Assembly (NCBI RefSeq): GCF_902148845.1
Contig: NC_043746.1
Span: 25,316,521 to 25,380,520 of the forward strand
Direction of reading: 5' to 3'
Origin: Salarias fasciatus
Lineage: Eukaryota > Chordata > Actinopteri > Blenniiformes > Blenniidae
Length of the DNA: 64,000 bases
Within the stretch, counting starts at the first letter, position 1, and every line of letters starts with the position of its first letter. The notes beneath the pieces were generated by a model. It saw only the letters and a program-made list of their open reading frames with translations, did no database searches and had not been told where the DNA came from. The translations under genes were made by a program, and so were the position numbers. Below are positions 20,952 through 32,069 of the stretch, piece after piece.

Positions 20952-23547
20952 GGGGGCACAGTCAGGGGGAGGAGTTAAATCCACTTGTTTCAGGATAAGC
21001 GGACCAAACTCAAACTCAACCGTTTCAGCAGGCATTTTCACAAAATGTACGTAGTATAGCAAGACAGGGAGGAAACACTTTTCAAATTTGAATGTCATAA
21101 TGAGGCTACGGCAACACATACTCTATAAGAAACTCTTCACAAAGTGCAAAAAGCAGAATATGCCCCCTTTAAACCTGCTCTGTCGCCTTCTTGTCATCAA
21201 CCCAGAGCTGCTTGGGTTTCCTCCATTACAGATCTCATTATCCAGTTTTTCAGCAGTTTCACAGAGGTGTTAAAGAGGCCCTGCTCCAGGGAACACGGGG
21301 TAAGAAAACCTTTAGATTCATAAACTGTGAAACAGAGCAGTTCTTTGAGGAAGGTGACAGATTTACTGGACCTGCCCATCAAATGAAAACTCTTTCATGG
21401 AATAACCTTAGTTTCTTTACTTTGGACAGGTAGAAAAAGGGTCCGCTCTGCTGCTCCAGCAGTTTCTGTCCACAGTGAAACATGAGGAGTCCAAAGTCGA
21501 AGAGCGGGCCAGGAGCCTCCTTCCCCTCCACCTGACGGAGGACAAACACAGCCTGTCATGTGGTTATCTTCAGTGTTTGCTCCGAGCCGCTTTGAGAGAA
21601 ACATCATCCTCAGTCATCTTCAGACCTCCACTCAGCTTGAGAACGGTTTTAACTTTACCTCTCAAACAGAAGTCTGCAGCCTCTATGATTAACACTTTTC
21701 ACCAAATCAATTCATTAAAACATTTATACTCAACAAACACGTCACACTTTCCTTTGTGAAAAACACCCTCCTGTGACAGACTAGACACTGCTTTTTGTAC
21801 TTTCTACCTCAGCGCACAGTCATTAAAAATTCAATCAAAATTTGACCATTCTTTGAATCAAGTGAAGATGCTTTAGTTCAGAGAGGAAGTGTTCAAACTA
21901 AAGAGCCTGTTTTATGATGAGAAGTTTGAAAGAGAAGTTGTCATAGTTTCATACATTTGTAGAGCTGCAGTCAAATCTACCTCAGTCACAGTGAGGTAGC
22001 TCTGCTGTCCAGAAAGTGCAATGACTGCATTACAGTCATATCTGGACACAGATCATGTTCACGAGCAGCATTTGAACCAGCACTGCAGAGAATAACTGAA
22101 GTAACAGAGAGACGGTGAAGAGAAGAAAGATTTACTACCAGTATGTTGTGTTCCACCATATTCCAGGCACGAGGACGCAGCATGAGAACAGGAGCCTGAG
22201 ATATACATGGAACGTCTGTGGACACATGGACGAACCGTCTACATGGATGGATGGATGGATGGATGGATGGATGGATGGATGGATATTGAGTGGATAATGG
22301 ATGGATGGATGGATGGATGGATATTGAGTGGATAATGGATGGATGATAGATGGATGGATGGATGGATGATGTTTGATGGATGGATGATGGATGGATGCAG
22401 TGGAGTCCTCACTGGGGATCTGGTTGTGAACTGCCTGAACCACATTGTGAATTCCTTTGATCTGGTTGTAGAACGTTGGACAGTTTCCGTCATCGAAGTC
22501 GACCTGGATCAAAAACAGACAGAAGGTCAGGAAGTGGACTGCTCTGCTGCCATGAGGGCAACAGGAAGTGGTTCTCCGTGGTCCTCTGTGGTCCACCATG
22601 GACCGGACTGAGCCTGTTCTTTATGCAGTGATGCTTCAGGACCTGAATCTCATCAGCTTCCGGTCTTTCCAGAATGTCCTCATCTCTTACTTCAAACTAA
22701 AAAACTCACTTGATTTTACATGCAGATCAGTTTGATCTGGAGTGGTCTGGATCAGATCAGTACTTTTTGTTCTGGAGTGGTCTGGATCAGTTCAGTTTAA
22801 TATGGAGTGACCAGATCAGTAAAAAGAAGGCATCATAACCTCTGAATAACCACAACTCCTCTTATTTCTTAGTTTTAGTGCACAAACTGGTGACTACTGG
22901 GTGAGAAATGTACTACTCTGATAACAAGTATGTGCATTTTTAACAAGATAACTTTCCTTTAGAACATTCTGTTTCCATCCTGGCTTCTCTCCACTGGCTT
23001 ATTTTACTCTAACCTTCTTTCCATTCATCCCGGTGTTCTCCTGACATGACGACAGCACAGGTCAGGTCCACCTCATGTACTTTACAGTTTGATTTGCTGC
23101 TACACAGTGACACGGAGGCTCTGATAACAACATAATGCACCTGCAGGCCTTGTGCTGGAGACTGCAGACCCTTAATGAAGCGCTGGGTATCACAGGGAGC
23201 CAAATCACCCACGTCTACGTGTCTCCGGCGGAGCCTGGGGGGCACAGGGAGAACCCTCCATGCCGGGTCTCTCCGGATGTGTGCAGTGCTCTCAGGGAAC
23301 GAGGGCAGACCACCGGACAGGTCCAACTCTGCCTTCCGGTGCACTCTGAACTGCAGGATCTGAGGAGGACACAGGAGCATGAGCGTCTCTTCTTGAGGAC
23401 GTTGTTCCAGTCCAAAGAGCTCCGTCCCACCTGGTCCACCTCCTCATCGAAGGTGGAGATCAGCTCATGCAGAAAGTGACGACAGTCGGCCGTGAGAAGG
23501 GTGGAGTACTCTGCTTCCAGTCCTGGAGGTGGAGGACAAACTTCCAT
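14249..23547 (-). CDS. mlsl: malate synthase, peroxisomal (PTS1 SKL), 14 exons
   Basis: Exons: 23547-23431, 23359-23141, 22503-22413, 22215-22139, 21531-21421, 20636-20577, 20390-20234, 20166-19968, 19671-19593, 19516-19424, 19242-19170, 19029-18962, 15275-15151, 14450-14249. All have GT/AG borders and phases join without a break, giving 556 aa, close to bacterial AceB (533). The enzyme condenses glyoxylate with acetyl-CoA to malate. The family signature is at 256-269 ([14 protein letters not shown]). Residues matching AceB active-site positions are Arg156 (LRPRAW), Glu240 (LIEN), Asp268 (WDY) and Asp438 ([10 protein letters not shown]). The last three residues are Ser-Lys-Leu, a type 1 peroxisomal signal. 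Start: ATG at 23547 (MEVCPPPP), with an acceptor just upstream implying a 5' non-coding exon. From memory of Kondrashov and colleagues, functional malate synthase persists in fish, frog and bird but decays in placental mammals. The symbol is from memory and less certain than the function. Confidence 0.93.
15293..15357. repeat. (CA)n microsatellite
   Basis: A near-perfect CA array directly abuts the acceptor region of malate synthase exon 13 and the left end of the first CA-flanked element. Confidence 0.95.
15363..15638. mobile_element. CA-flanked TIR element with telomere-like core, copy A
   Basis: The left end CTTGTATTTCTATCCTTGTG is mirrored at the right end (CAAGGATAGAAATACAAG). The core contains repeated CCCTAA motifs, then a unique A/T-rich part. 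(CA)n arrays lie directly on both sides. It is non-coding, about 276 bp. I cannot assign a superfamily. Confidence 0.75.
15640..15713. repeat. (CA)n microsatellite
   Basis: This CA array separates the two copies of the CA-flanked element. Confidence 0.95.
15716..18426. mobile_element. CA-flanked TIR element, copy B, split by satellite
   Basis: It has the same left end as copy A at 15716 and the same right end at about 18426, and the right half is almost identical to copy A. Between them, starting inside the CCCTAA core at about 15826 and returning to it at about 18226, lies about 2.4 kb of unrelated tandem repeat. A (CA)n array follows immediately. Confidence 0.75.
15826..18226. repeat. tandem satellite of about 0.7 kb units with ATTCCAG minisatellite
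   Basis: The landmark GATGAGC, followed by a TCCTGAGGGTC box and TCAATTTCCACC, recurs near 15829, 16547, 17284 and 17773. This gives units of about 720-740 bp plus a shorter last one. Each unit holds a variable run of the 7-mer ATTCCAG, longest at about 17455-17600, interspersed with ATTGGG. An inverted run (TCTGGAA) appears near 18125-18150. Long open frames through this region are simple consequences of the 7-mer repeat and are not genes. Confidence 0.85.
18427..18484. repeat. (CA)n microsatellite
   Basis: This CA array closes the right side of copy B of the CA-flanked element, in malate synthase intron 12. Confidence 0.95.
19254..19350. repeat. (CA)n microsatellite in malate synthase intron 10
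   Basis: About 97 bp of nearly pure CA lies between exons 10 and 11, only a dozen bases from the exon 11 acceptor. Confidence 0.95.
20392..20429. repeat. (CA)n forming the polypyrimidine side of a splice acceptor
   Basis: On the minus strand this reads (TG)n directly followed by CAG and exon 7 of malate synthase. The acceptor tract of that exon is therefore a TG microsatellite. Confidence 0.85.
20670..21168. mobile_element. TTAA-flanked MITE in malate synthase intron 5
   Basis: It is flanked by TTAA at 20666-20669 and 21169-21172. Ends are AGGGGACATGTTATG and the imperfect inverse GCAGAATATGCCCCCT. A (CA)n tract (about 20908-20949) lies inside. It is non-coding. Confidence 0.65.
22239..22397. 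repeat. (GGAT)n microsatellite
   Basis: An imperfect GGAT tetranucleotide array broken by GATATTGAGTGGATAAT spacers fills most of malate synthase intron 3, between exons 3 and 4. Frames across it are artefacts. Confidence 0.95.
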
Positions 23548-23597
23548 GATGGGTGGACCCTGTGGGAGACACGGGCATTTAGGCAACAGACCAGAGG

Positions 23598-23728
23598 TAT
23601 GCAACCTGCGACCTGCAACCCTTGGCATGCAACCTGCAACTTGAAACCTGCCATTCACAGCCTACAGCCTTTATCCTGCAACCTGTGACCTGCAACCTGC
23701 AACCTGCTACCTTCAGCCTTCAATCTGC
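23598..23728. repeat. CAACCTG-type minisatellite
   Basis: About 130 bp of variants of CAACCTG(N) lie just upstream of the malate synthase first coding exon. Confidence 0.8.
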
Positions 23729-24356
23729 AGAACTCTTTTGTATGTTTGCATGTTCTCCTTGTGCATGCACGGATATTCCGGATATCTCCCACAATCTGAA
23801 GTCCAGTGTAAAAGGCCAAGTCTTGGGGAGGAATCTGAAGTGTACCTGGGGAGCCCCACACATACACGAGACGTCAGCTGAACCTGTAGCCCTGTGTTTC
23901 AAAGCCATGGCATCTGATACAGCAAACAGCAGGTCAGCTCTAGGACCGACCACAGCAGTCAAAGCCACTGAACCACATCTACCCTCCGTCTGCACTGTGC
24001 AGCCGCCCAGCTGCCACGGCGCTGTGGGAAGAAGCATAAGGAGATACTCACAGGCAGGCTGACGGCAGGTCACTGCTCGCTCCACTGACATGGACCGGGC
24101 TGCCCCCTCTGCCCCGTGTTCAAACAGGACCACAGCTGTTTGAGTCTAAAGTCCTCCATGGGGGCTCTGCACATGGCGACTGGAGCTCTGTGAGCAAACA
24201 CTGCCCATTTGTGAAAAACCTAGAGGGGACTGCAGCAACAGAATAAATGAAATTAAACCGCTGAGTTTAGGTCAGCGTCTTGCTCAAGGACACTTCAGCG
24301 CATGGACTCAACAAGAGAGAGCACAGGCACAGCTTCACCCATTATTCAGCCAAGTG
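23729..24356. other. upstream of malate synthase; no gene seen
   Basis: This may hold the 5' non-coding exon and promoter of malate synthase, since the first coding exon is preceded by an acceptor, but I could not place them. The stretch near 24270-24300 (CTTGCTCAAGGACACTTCAG) resembles a common dispersed fish repeat. Confidence 0.35.
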
Positions 24357-25552
24357 CACTCTTAAGAAATAATGTAACAGCTCAGCTTAATTCAATTAAG
24401 GTAACAATTTGCATCAACCTTTTTAAGAAATTCCAACTAAAACCTTTCAACAGATCCAATAGGACTTTTAATGGTCAAAACTCAGTTATTTAAGGACAAC
24501 CAACATAATTTACTTCAACCTGCAAACAGTTAACTAGGGTGAAGTAACATAATTTTAATAAACTGGTCTATGTCAAATTAAGGTGAAGCAACTTAATTTC
24601 AGTGAAACGGTTTATGTAAAATTAAGGTGAAGCAATGTATGAAAGAGGTGAGGTTACCTCACCTTAAAACATAGTTTGAAAATCTTACATAAACTCATTC
24701 ATTATCTTCCGCTTCTCCCTTTTGGGGTCACGGGTGGCTGGGGCTGATCCCAGCTGCTGTGGGCGAAGGTGGGGTCAGCAGTCTGCCACAGGGCTGACAT
24801 ATATACAGACATACAACCATTCACACCTAGGGGCAATTTAGGGTGACCAATTAACCTGACAGGCATGTTTTTGGACTGTGGGAGGAAGCCGGAGTACCCA
24901 GAGAGAACCCACGCACACACAGGGAGAACATGAAAACTGCACACAGAAAGGCCTGAGCCCCGGCCGGTATTTGAACCCAGGACATTCTTGCTGTGAGGCA
25001 CGAGCACCACCACTGCACAGCCATCTTACATAAACTCAGCCCTAAAATATTTATGAAAACGTTTGTTTGTTTTGTCTTACTTATTTAAAGTGTATTTTTT
25101 ACATTTATGTTTTTCAGTTATTTGTCATCTGCTAGTTGCTGTCTGAGATTTGGTCAAACTGATGGGAAAACTCAATATACAGCAAAATTTCAGTCCCTGA
25201 TTGTCCCTTGGGGACAAATGAAGTTTTTTTCAATTAGAATTTGACAGCTTTTGTTGAAAATATACATACATATTTAAATTGACACAGTTTCCGATTTCAA
25301 GCTGGACCAACTTCTTAAAATAAGTCACCACCTTGTTATAATAAGTCCATGTATCAAATTTAGAATGTTATGTTGACAAAGCTCTTGATTTTAAGCTCAA
25401 CTAGCTAACCCAATATTTTCAGTCGGAGTAACCTCTTAAAACAAATTACCACCTTGTTAAAATAAGCCCATGTAACAACCTTATTTTTTATGCCGAAGAA
25501 GGTCATGATTTTAAGCTCAACTAACTAACCCCATGAATCATTTTTTAGAGTG
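24357..25552. mobile_element. TIR MITE with a nested SINE
   Basis: The ends CACTCTTAAGAAATAATG and the inverse of CATGAATCATTTTTTAGAGTG are imperfect inverted repeats. The inside is AT-rich with repeated AGCTCAACTA and ACCACCTTGTTA motifs. A SINE sits inside it. Boundaries are approximate, and no target duplication was confirmed. Confidence 0.5.
24698..25022 (-). mobile_element. tRNA-derived SINE, 325 bp
   Basis: Read on the minus strand it starts with a tRNA-like head (GCAGTGGTGG, then a B-box-like GGGTTCAAATA). The widespread fish body follows, containing the CTCCGGCTTCCTCCCACAGT box, and it ends in AGATAATGAATG. It is flanked by a perfect 16-bp duplication ATCTTACATAAACTCA at 24682-24697 and 25023-25038, which marks insertion by target-primed reverse transcription. 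Confidence 0.85.
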
Positions 25553-26769
25553 TGTACTCCAGGTTAGACTAGTTTCTGATGAGCATCACAGAGTGAGGGG
25601 GGCTCCACTGGACCATCAGAGAGCTCTGATCATAACAGGATTTATTCAACCAGACACCGAAGTAACAGACCAGGGAACATATTATGGAGAATACACTTTA
25701 GAATTATAAATAATGATACAGCAGCGAAAGAGACAAAGAAAGAAATTAGTGACAGTATTATGAATGATAAAATGGCCAAGTGGACTCGACTACAGTGGGA
25801 TACAGCTAAAGCAGTAGTGAGAGGGAAACAGCCGGTCTGAAGCACACAAGGAGGGCAACAAGCAACAAGCTGGAAAATACTGTAGAGACTGAGAGAAGCA
25901 ACAAGAAAAGGGTAAAGGTATGGAACAGATACGTCAGATAAAAGAAACTAAAAGACAAACAGATAATATTTTCAATGGAGAATTAGAAAACAAACCGAGA
26001 AACCACTAAACAAACCTTCTACGAAGCAGGTCCAAAAGCAGCAGAACTCTGATCAGAATGTCTCAGGACACAACTAATAATGAGCTCAACACACAAGACT
26101 GGAGACCAGCGGCCAACACACTGCTGACTGAGACAGAGGACGTTCACACACTCTCCAGGAATGACGATGAAACCCTGTATTGACAGCCATCAGACTCAGA
26201 AGGAGACGCCATTCAACAGGTTTTGTCTCCACTGGACCTTCACACCTCACAGTGTGTGTGTTTCTCCATGTGTTCTTCTGCTGCTTCCACTCTGTGAAGT
26301 GAGAGTGTGTGTCTCTGTGTGAGAGTGTGTGAGCTCCTGTCATTGTCTCTGCCTCTCCTGGTCTCCCATCCTTCCTGTGGCCTCGTCTGTCCCTGGTCCC
26401 CTCACCTCTCCTCTCCTCTCTCCTTCCATCACTCTACTGTGTAGTGGTCCAGTCGTCTCTCGTCTCCGCCCCTCGTCTTCACGTCCATCAGCCTGCTTCC
26501 CCCATGTGTCTGCTGCTTAGCTGTCAGTCTTCCTGTGTTTCTGTTGTTTTCACTTCCCTGGTTTTTCAGACTCTGCTGTCCGTTATGACCCGGCTCTGGA
26601 TTTGCCGCTGTGGATTGGTCTTCCTGTTCTCCTGCTTCCTCATTCAGGAACTCTGTTCCGGATTGGCCTCTGCGTCCTGGTTTGTTCCTATGATTCTGTG
26701 GCTTTGCGCAGGCTGACAGCTGTGTTTGAGCAGGTCACAGTGACTGAAGTGTGTTTGTGTCGTCCTCAG
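25553..26769. other. intergenic; pyrimidine-rich low-complexity DNA
   Basis: From about 26330 the plus strand is CT-rich with many CCTCTC words. I searched it for the missing N-terminal half of the kinase next door and saw no exon for the ATP-binding or catalytic loop. Confidence 0.4.
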
Positions 26770-28427
26770 CTCTCCGGAGATGTTGGTTGGAGCTCCCTTC
26801 AGTGAGGCCGTCGACGTCTGGGTGCTGGGCTGCATCGCAGCACAGATGCTGCTCGGGGCTCGTCTGGTGGACGGAGACACAGAGGCTGATATGGTGAGGA
26901 TCATATTTTATTCTGATACAGATCATCCTTTCTCCCTGCTGGACTCAGAGCTGGTGAAGCTGGTTCGTTCTGCAGTGTCTGCACTGATGACGATGTTGAA
27001 TTCAGAAAGTACGAGTATAATTTAACTCTGTGTTTTTCCCACAGTTGAAAGTCATCATATTGGTTCTTGGGATGCCCCCGGACATTGTGCTGAACTTCGG
27101 AGCCCAGCATGACGAGCCCCATCACGTCTCTCGGGGTTCTTCTGAAGGTGAGTGATGCAGCGTCTCCTGGAAAACTCCTGTTTTTATGGTCTGAATGTCT
27201 TTTCTGACTTCTTCTTGTTTTCTTCTGTACCTGAAGGTTCCTGAGGACACCCCAACTGAGGACGTCCCGGCGGAGCTGGAGGACCGGGCCAGCTTTATGG
27301 ACCTCCTCGGCAAGATGCTGAGCGTCAACCACTACGAACGGATCTGTCCCTCTGACATCCTGGGCCACCCCTTCCTGACGCTCAGCCATCTGAGCAGCCG
27401 CCATGACAGCTAGTAAGAGTCTCTCAGACGTCTGCTGCTTCACCTTGTTGAACTCAGTGACTGACTGTGTGTGTTTCAGTTTGCAGAGGTCCAGCCAGCT
27501 CATGAAGAGCTGCTCCGATGGCGGAGCGGAGGAGGAAGAAGAACCTCCTCACTGTCCTCCCATCCCCAGCGTCCCTGATTGAAGCAGTGAGGACTCGGGG
27601 TGTGGCAGCAGGTACCGATCTGAACTTTCCCCCTGTGGTGATTCTTTACTGCAGGAAATGTGGAGAAACTAACTGTTTGTTGTCGTGTTTTTGGAAGCTC
27701 TGCGCTGCAGGATGAGGAGGAGGAGCCATCCTGGGAGCTGACGCTGCCTCCTGATGGAGGGGTGGGAGAGAGCGTCTCCGGTAAGAACAGCAATGAGCTC
27801 TAAATCTCCTGCAGGAGCTGAGAGGTTCCAGCAGCAGAGTTTACAACACAGACATGATTCTGTTTTTCAGAAGATGGCGGACCTCCAAACACCTCCACCA
27901 GCCGTCCATCGCCTAATAGACGCCCACTCAAACGGATGGGATGAGACAGGCCCAGACGAGGACGTCCCCCCTGGCAAACAACGCAGCCTGGACTCAGGTA
28001 ACAACAGCAATGAGCTCTAAATCTCCTGCAGGAGCTGAGAGGTTTCAGCAGCAGAGTTTACAACACAGACTTGATTCTGTTTTTCAGAAGACGGCAGAGC
28101 TCCAGAAAACTCCATCAGCCGTCCCTCCACAGAGAGACACCCACAGAAATGGAGATGGGCTGAAAAAGACGAGGAGGACGACATCCCCGCGTTCAAAAGA
28201 CCCTGGCTGGACTCAGGTAAGAACAGCAGTGAGCTCTAAATCTCCTGCAGGAGCTGAGATGTTTCAGCAGAAGAGTTTACAACACAGGATTCTGTTTTTC
28301 AGAAGACCGCCGACCTTTGAACATCTCAACAATCCGTCCGTCCACTGACAGACGCTCAAGGAAGAGGAGGTGGGACGATAAAGACCCAGACGACGCCTCC
28401 CCTGCCAAGAAACCCTGGCTGGACTGA
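26770..28427 (+). pseudogene. HIPK-like protein kinase C-lobe gene fragment
   Basis: Exons at 26770-26893 and 27045-27147, about 27230-27412, 27480-27582, 27711-27780, then three repeated exons (27871-27997, 28088-28216, 28303-28427). The first encodes the post-activation-loop region (SPEMLVGAPFSEAVDVWVLG), the third the end of the C-lobe (FMDLLGKMLSVNHYERICPS, then HPFLTLSHL), as in homeodomain-interacting protein kinases. The fourth ends in an acidic EEEEE stretch. The ATP loop, catalytic HRD and DFG exons are absent from at least 2.5 kb upstream. Signs of decay: exon 2 ends in a phase that does not fit exon 3; the fourth exon meets a stop (27580) before the later exons; and the first tail exon is 127 nt against 129 in the second. 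A truncated, probably dead copy of a fish-expanded HIPK-like family is most likely; alternative splicing could rescue part of it. Confidence 0.55.
27781..28427 (+). repeat. three tandem intron-exon modules of 211-219 bp
   Basis: Modules 27781-27997, 27998-28216 and 28217-28427 each start with GTAAGAACAGCAATGAGCTC or a near copy (GTAACAAC in the second), hold an intron of 86-90 bp, and end in an exon of 125-129 bp. A fourth intron copy begins at 28428. The second and third exons encode related basic/acidic tails ending in PWLD; the third adds a stop codon at 28425-28427. Confidence 0.85.
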
Positions 28428-28690
28428 GGTAGGAACAGAAATGAGCTTTTAAATCTCCTGCTGGAGCTGAGATGCACATATATCTGTGGTTCTCCAGCCG
28501 CTTCATTCAACTCTCACTGCTGATGGGCTGTTATCCCTGCCAGCTCTGAGTGCAACCAATCAGAAGGAGCTGTGGGCGGGACATTGCTGGAGGCAGAGGA
28601 GGGAGTGTGTGAACTCATTGAACACACTCTGAACACAGTGCGTGAACATATTGTGAACACACTGTGTGGTCTGCTGACTGTGATGAAACG

Positions 28691-28750
<60 letters not shown>

Positions 28751-29708
28751 ATTAGTTTTTAGTGGAGAGAGCAGTAGTGCTGGAGTTTAAAGCACTAAAG
28801 TTAATCTTTATGAACACACCTCAGTCTGATGACATTTCCCAGCCAGATGTAAACTGTAGATCCCAGAGCAGAACCACAGGTGTATTTCGTGCCTTTGAAC
28901 ATGTGGAATGTGTTTTATTTAATGGCTTTCAAACTTTCTCTGTTTACACAGACTCTTATTCTCCTGGTCTCAGTCTGAGGAGGGTCGCTGTGATGGCTGA
29001 GGTCGTTCTTGGGGTCATTCTGGGTCACAGAGTCAGCTGTGGACGGGGTGAAACGTAACTCCGAGCCACACAATCTGTTACTCTGAGTCGTGCTCGGTCA
29101 ATAGTTCTGCTGCGCCTGTTGACGACGCTACAATATCAGGCATCTACAGAACAAACTGAGCTAAGCCCAAAGATTTTCGTGAGTTTTCATAAAAATCCCC
29201 CCGGATTTAATTCCTCAAACCAGGAGGAGGACCAGTCCGGGTAAGAGATGACGCTCGGTGAGTGGATCTCAAAACAATCTGATGATAGAAAAACCAAGAG
29301 GATTGGCTGTGTGAGCGATGAACGACGAATGCAGCTCATAAGAATCCAGCAGGACCTGAAACTCTCGACTTATGAGTCACTTCTCGAAGCGCAAGAATGG
29401 GAACTGGAGGACTCTGAAGAACTGTAACATCGGGGAATTCAACCGACCAGTTCTCAACAGGATCTTCTTAAAAGTACAATGTTTTGGCTATTTTCATGTT
29501 AATGTCATTTCTAGAAAATGTTCAGAAGTTTCCCTCACCAGGAGACGTTTGTGTCCTGCAGTTTACTCTAAATTTGATTGTTTTTTTTCCCCAACATTCA
29601 ATGCATCTAATGCTTTCTGGTTTGCTTCAGTCTGCAGGTCAGCTTCAGAGAAGCTTCTCTTTCTGGCCTCTTTGCCATCACGGTGCCAGGTGAGGGTAAC
29701 TCGCTCAC
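28428..29708. other. intergenic; (CA)n at 28694-28748
   Basis: A (CA)n microsatellite lies at 28694-28748 and there are repeats of TGAACACA nearby. No exon carrying the GNSGG serine motif of the neighbouring HTRA fragment was found here. Confidence 0.45.
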
Positions 29709-30275
29709 CTGGGGGTTGACCTTGATGGTGGCAATGTGGGACTTCTCATCGATGTCTTTGATGTTGGCCTCGTAAATGTCGCCGTTGTGTATCTGCACCT
29801 TCAGGAAGAACAGAACGACAGCACCGTGTTCGACTGAGAGCTTTCTTTAGAAAACGGAGACACATTTCCTTCATATTCTCTACTGAAGAATGGAGTTTGT
29901 ACCTTGAGCTGCTGCTGGCCCGACACTGGACTCGCGGTCGACACCACGTGAGCGTTGGTAACGATCAGGCCGTTGTCTGGCATGACGAACCCAGAGCCGC
30001 CGGACAGAGGGATGTTCCGGCCAAACAGGATGCCTGGGAGACGGAAGGACACAGAGTCAGCATGGAAATAAGAAAATGAATGCCCATAACCCCAACCCAG
30101 ACCCCCAAAACTAACCTAGCCCTAACGCTAGCACCCTGACCTAAACCTCATTCTAACCCAGAAATCAAGTCCTCACTCTGTTGGTTAAATACTCGACGGA
30201 CCACAGCCGGAGCGATCTTCTCCTCGTCAGCCATGGAGTTGAACTTGTAACGAGGACTGGCAGTGCTTGAAGGAC
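29709..30275 (-). pseudogene. HTRA3-like serine protease fragment
   Basis: Exons 30275-30177, 30033-29903 and 29798-29709 have GT/AG borders. They encode SPRYKFNSMADEEKIAPAVV, then LFGRNIPLSGGSGFV with the catalytic His in TNAHVV and QQQLKVQ, then QIHNGDIYEANIKDIDEKSH. These match the start of the trypsin-like domain of HTRA3, a secreted homotrimeric protease. Two problems are visible. The Asp of the catalytic triad (KSDIATIK in HTRA3) is His here (KSHIATIK). The first exon also departs from the family after APAVV (RRVFNQQ in place of HIELF), as if indels had occurred. The N-terminal IGFBP/Kazal exons and all exons with the catalytic Ser and PDZ domain are absent from the surrounding sequence. 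It looks like a dead duplicate of htra3. Confidence 0.75.
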
Positions 30276-32069
30276 CTATACTGGCAGCAAGAATTGAGAA
30301 TGTCAATGATCGATCATCCGGAGGAGATTAGATTATTAGATTAGATCAGACTGAAAACTTCTCCACAACACTTCATTTCATGAGCTCTGTGGTGAAAACC
30401 TTAAACCAACACAGGAACCGTGCTGTTTCCAGATGATCACTCAGGGAGTAATTCCCAAAACCTCTCCGTTCTCACCCTCGGAACACTTGTAAAATGAAAT
30501 GAGTCTCCTGGTCTCAGCATCTCCTGGTCCCTCTCAGCTGAGGAGACGCTGCTCAGCTCACGGTGAGAAGAGAAACACTCTGGACGCTGTGACTGCAGCG
30601 GTAATCCATCCCGGCTGTGTTACTGGGCCGTAAATTTTTTCACCGAGCTCTTCATAAACACTCAACGGTTTAGACAAACACGTTCCCCCTTCCTGCAGGT
30701 CAGACATAAACGTCTTGGCCTCGGTCCTGAAGACAGACTCACCTCGGCCCTGTTCTGAGTCCAGACTTTGTGAAACCACTTCCCTGAACTGATCCACCTG
30801 GTGGCACAACCCTGGCGGCGCTGCTGGAAAACCCTGCTGGAGCCTCCGGCCCCGCCCAGCAGAGTGACCGAGCCTCACGCTGCCGCTGCAGCTACAGCTC
30901 CAGCTCATCCACAACGCTTCAGGAAAATGTGGTTTTCTCTGTCTGACTGGAAAGACGCTCCAGAATGAGACAGAGTCCAGACCAGGCTGAAGACTGTCTG
31001 AGGACTCCTGTCAATTTCAAACAATAAACAGGACGTTATTGGTTTAATCTACCATGTAATGTGATTTATTGAAGACGTTCCACCAACTTTCAGTGATTGA
31101 TCTCCTGTTTAGTGAACAGAGGATTCATTCTTTGAATTACGGTCTTTAGTTTGTGGTAGGTTTAAGTTCTTAATGTGACACGAGGAGCTTTTCATTTTTG
31201 ATTCCAATGTTTTTCACCTGAAAATGGGTCTAAAGGTCAGAAGGCTCTGGAATTCCCCTCTGACTGTGGAGAAATGATCCAACTAGCTGATTAACTGATG
31301 AATGAAACACAAACATGAAACACATTGAACGTCAGGACTGGTGTGTGTCAGCTGGTTTTATTTACCGACTGTTTTCCAAGATATTTTAAAAATTCAACTC
31401 TCTGATATGTTTGATCCTCGCTGTAGAGCTGCACAGCAAACAGGAGGAGTTGTCAAATGTATTGAAAAGAGAAATGTAGAAAGGCGAAATATAGCTTTTC
31501 TTGAGGATGGTGTAGAATGACGAGTGGTTATCCTTTTCCAGAAAACGTCTTTATTTTATTAACAGAACCAAGAACAGACACTCTCCAGATTCCAGTATCT
31601 CTGCAAAAATCCTTCTTCCTGTGTGTGAGCTCCCCCTGCAGTACTCTCTGGGGTACTGACCGTACAGCAGTAAAGTGTCGTAAACTGATAAACGCAGTGT
31701 TTCTAAATAATACATATATGACATCTCCCCTTTCAAGTTAATCCAATTTTACTCCTCAAAGTTCAATGAACATTTAATTAGGAATCACAGTTTATATTGG
31801 TTTAACTGACATACTAACAAAATTAACTCAAAATATTCAGTCTGGGCGACCTTTGTATATGAAAAAGTATCTGAACCTTTTGGAATTTCTCACATTTCTG
31901 CATAAAATCACCTTCAAATGTGATCTGATCTTTGTCTGAATCACACAGATGAAAAAACAGTGTCTGCTTTTACTAAAACCACCCAAACATTTATAGGTTT
32001 TCATATTTTAATGAGGATAGCATGCAAACAATGACAGAAGGGGGAGGAAGAAGTAACTGAACCATCACA
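30276..32069. other. intergenic DNA, no gene seen
   Basis: No splice-bounded coding segment was found. A minus-strand frame of 118 codons near 30558-30914 has no recognisable domain and is not supported. Confidence 0.4.

Noticed and set aside
23720-24133. Minus-strand frame of 137 codons upstream of malate synthase
   Set aside because: It has no domain or similarity to malate synthase N-termini, and the first coding exon has its own ATG after an acceptor.
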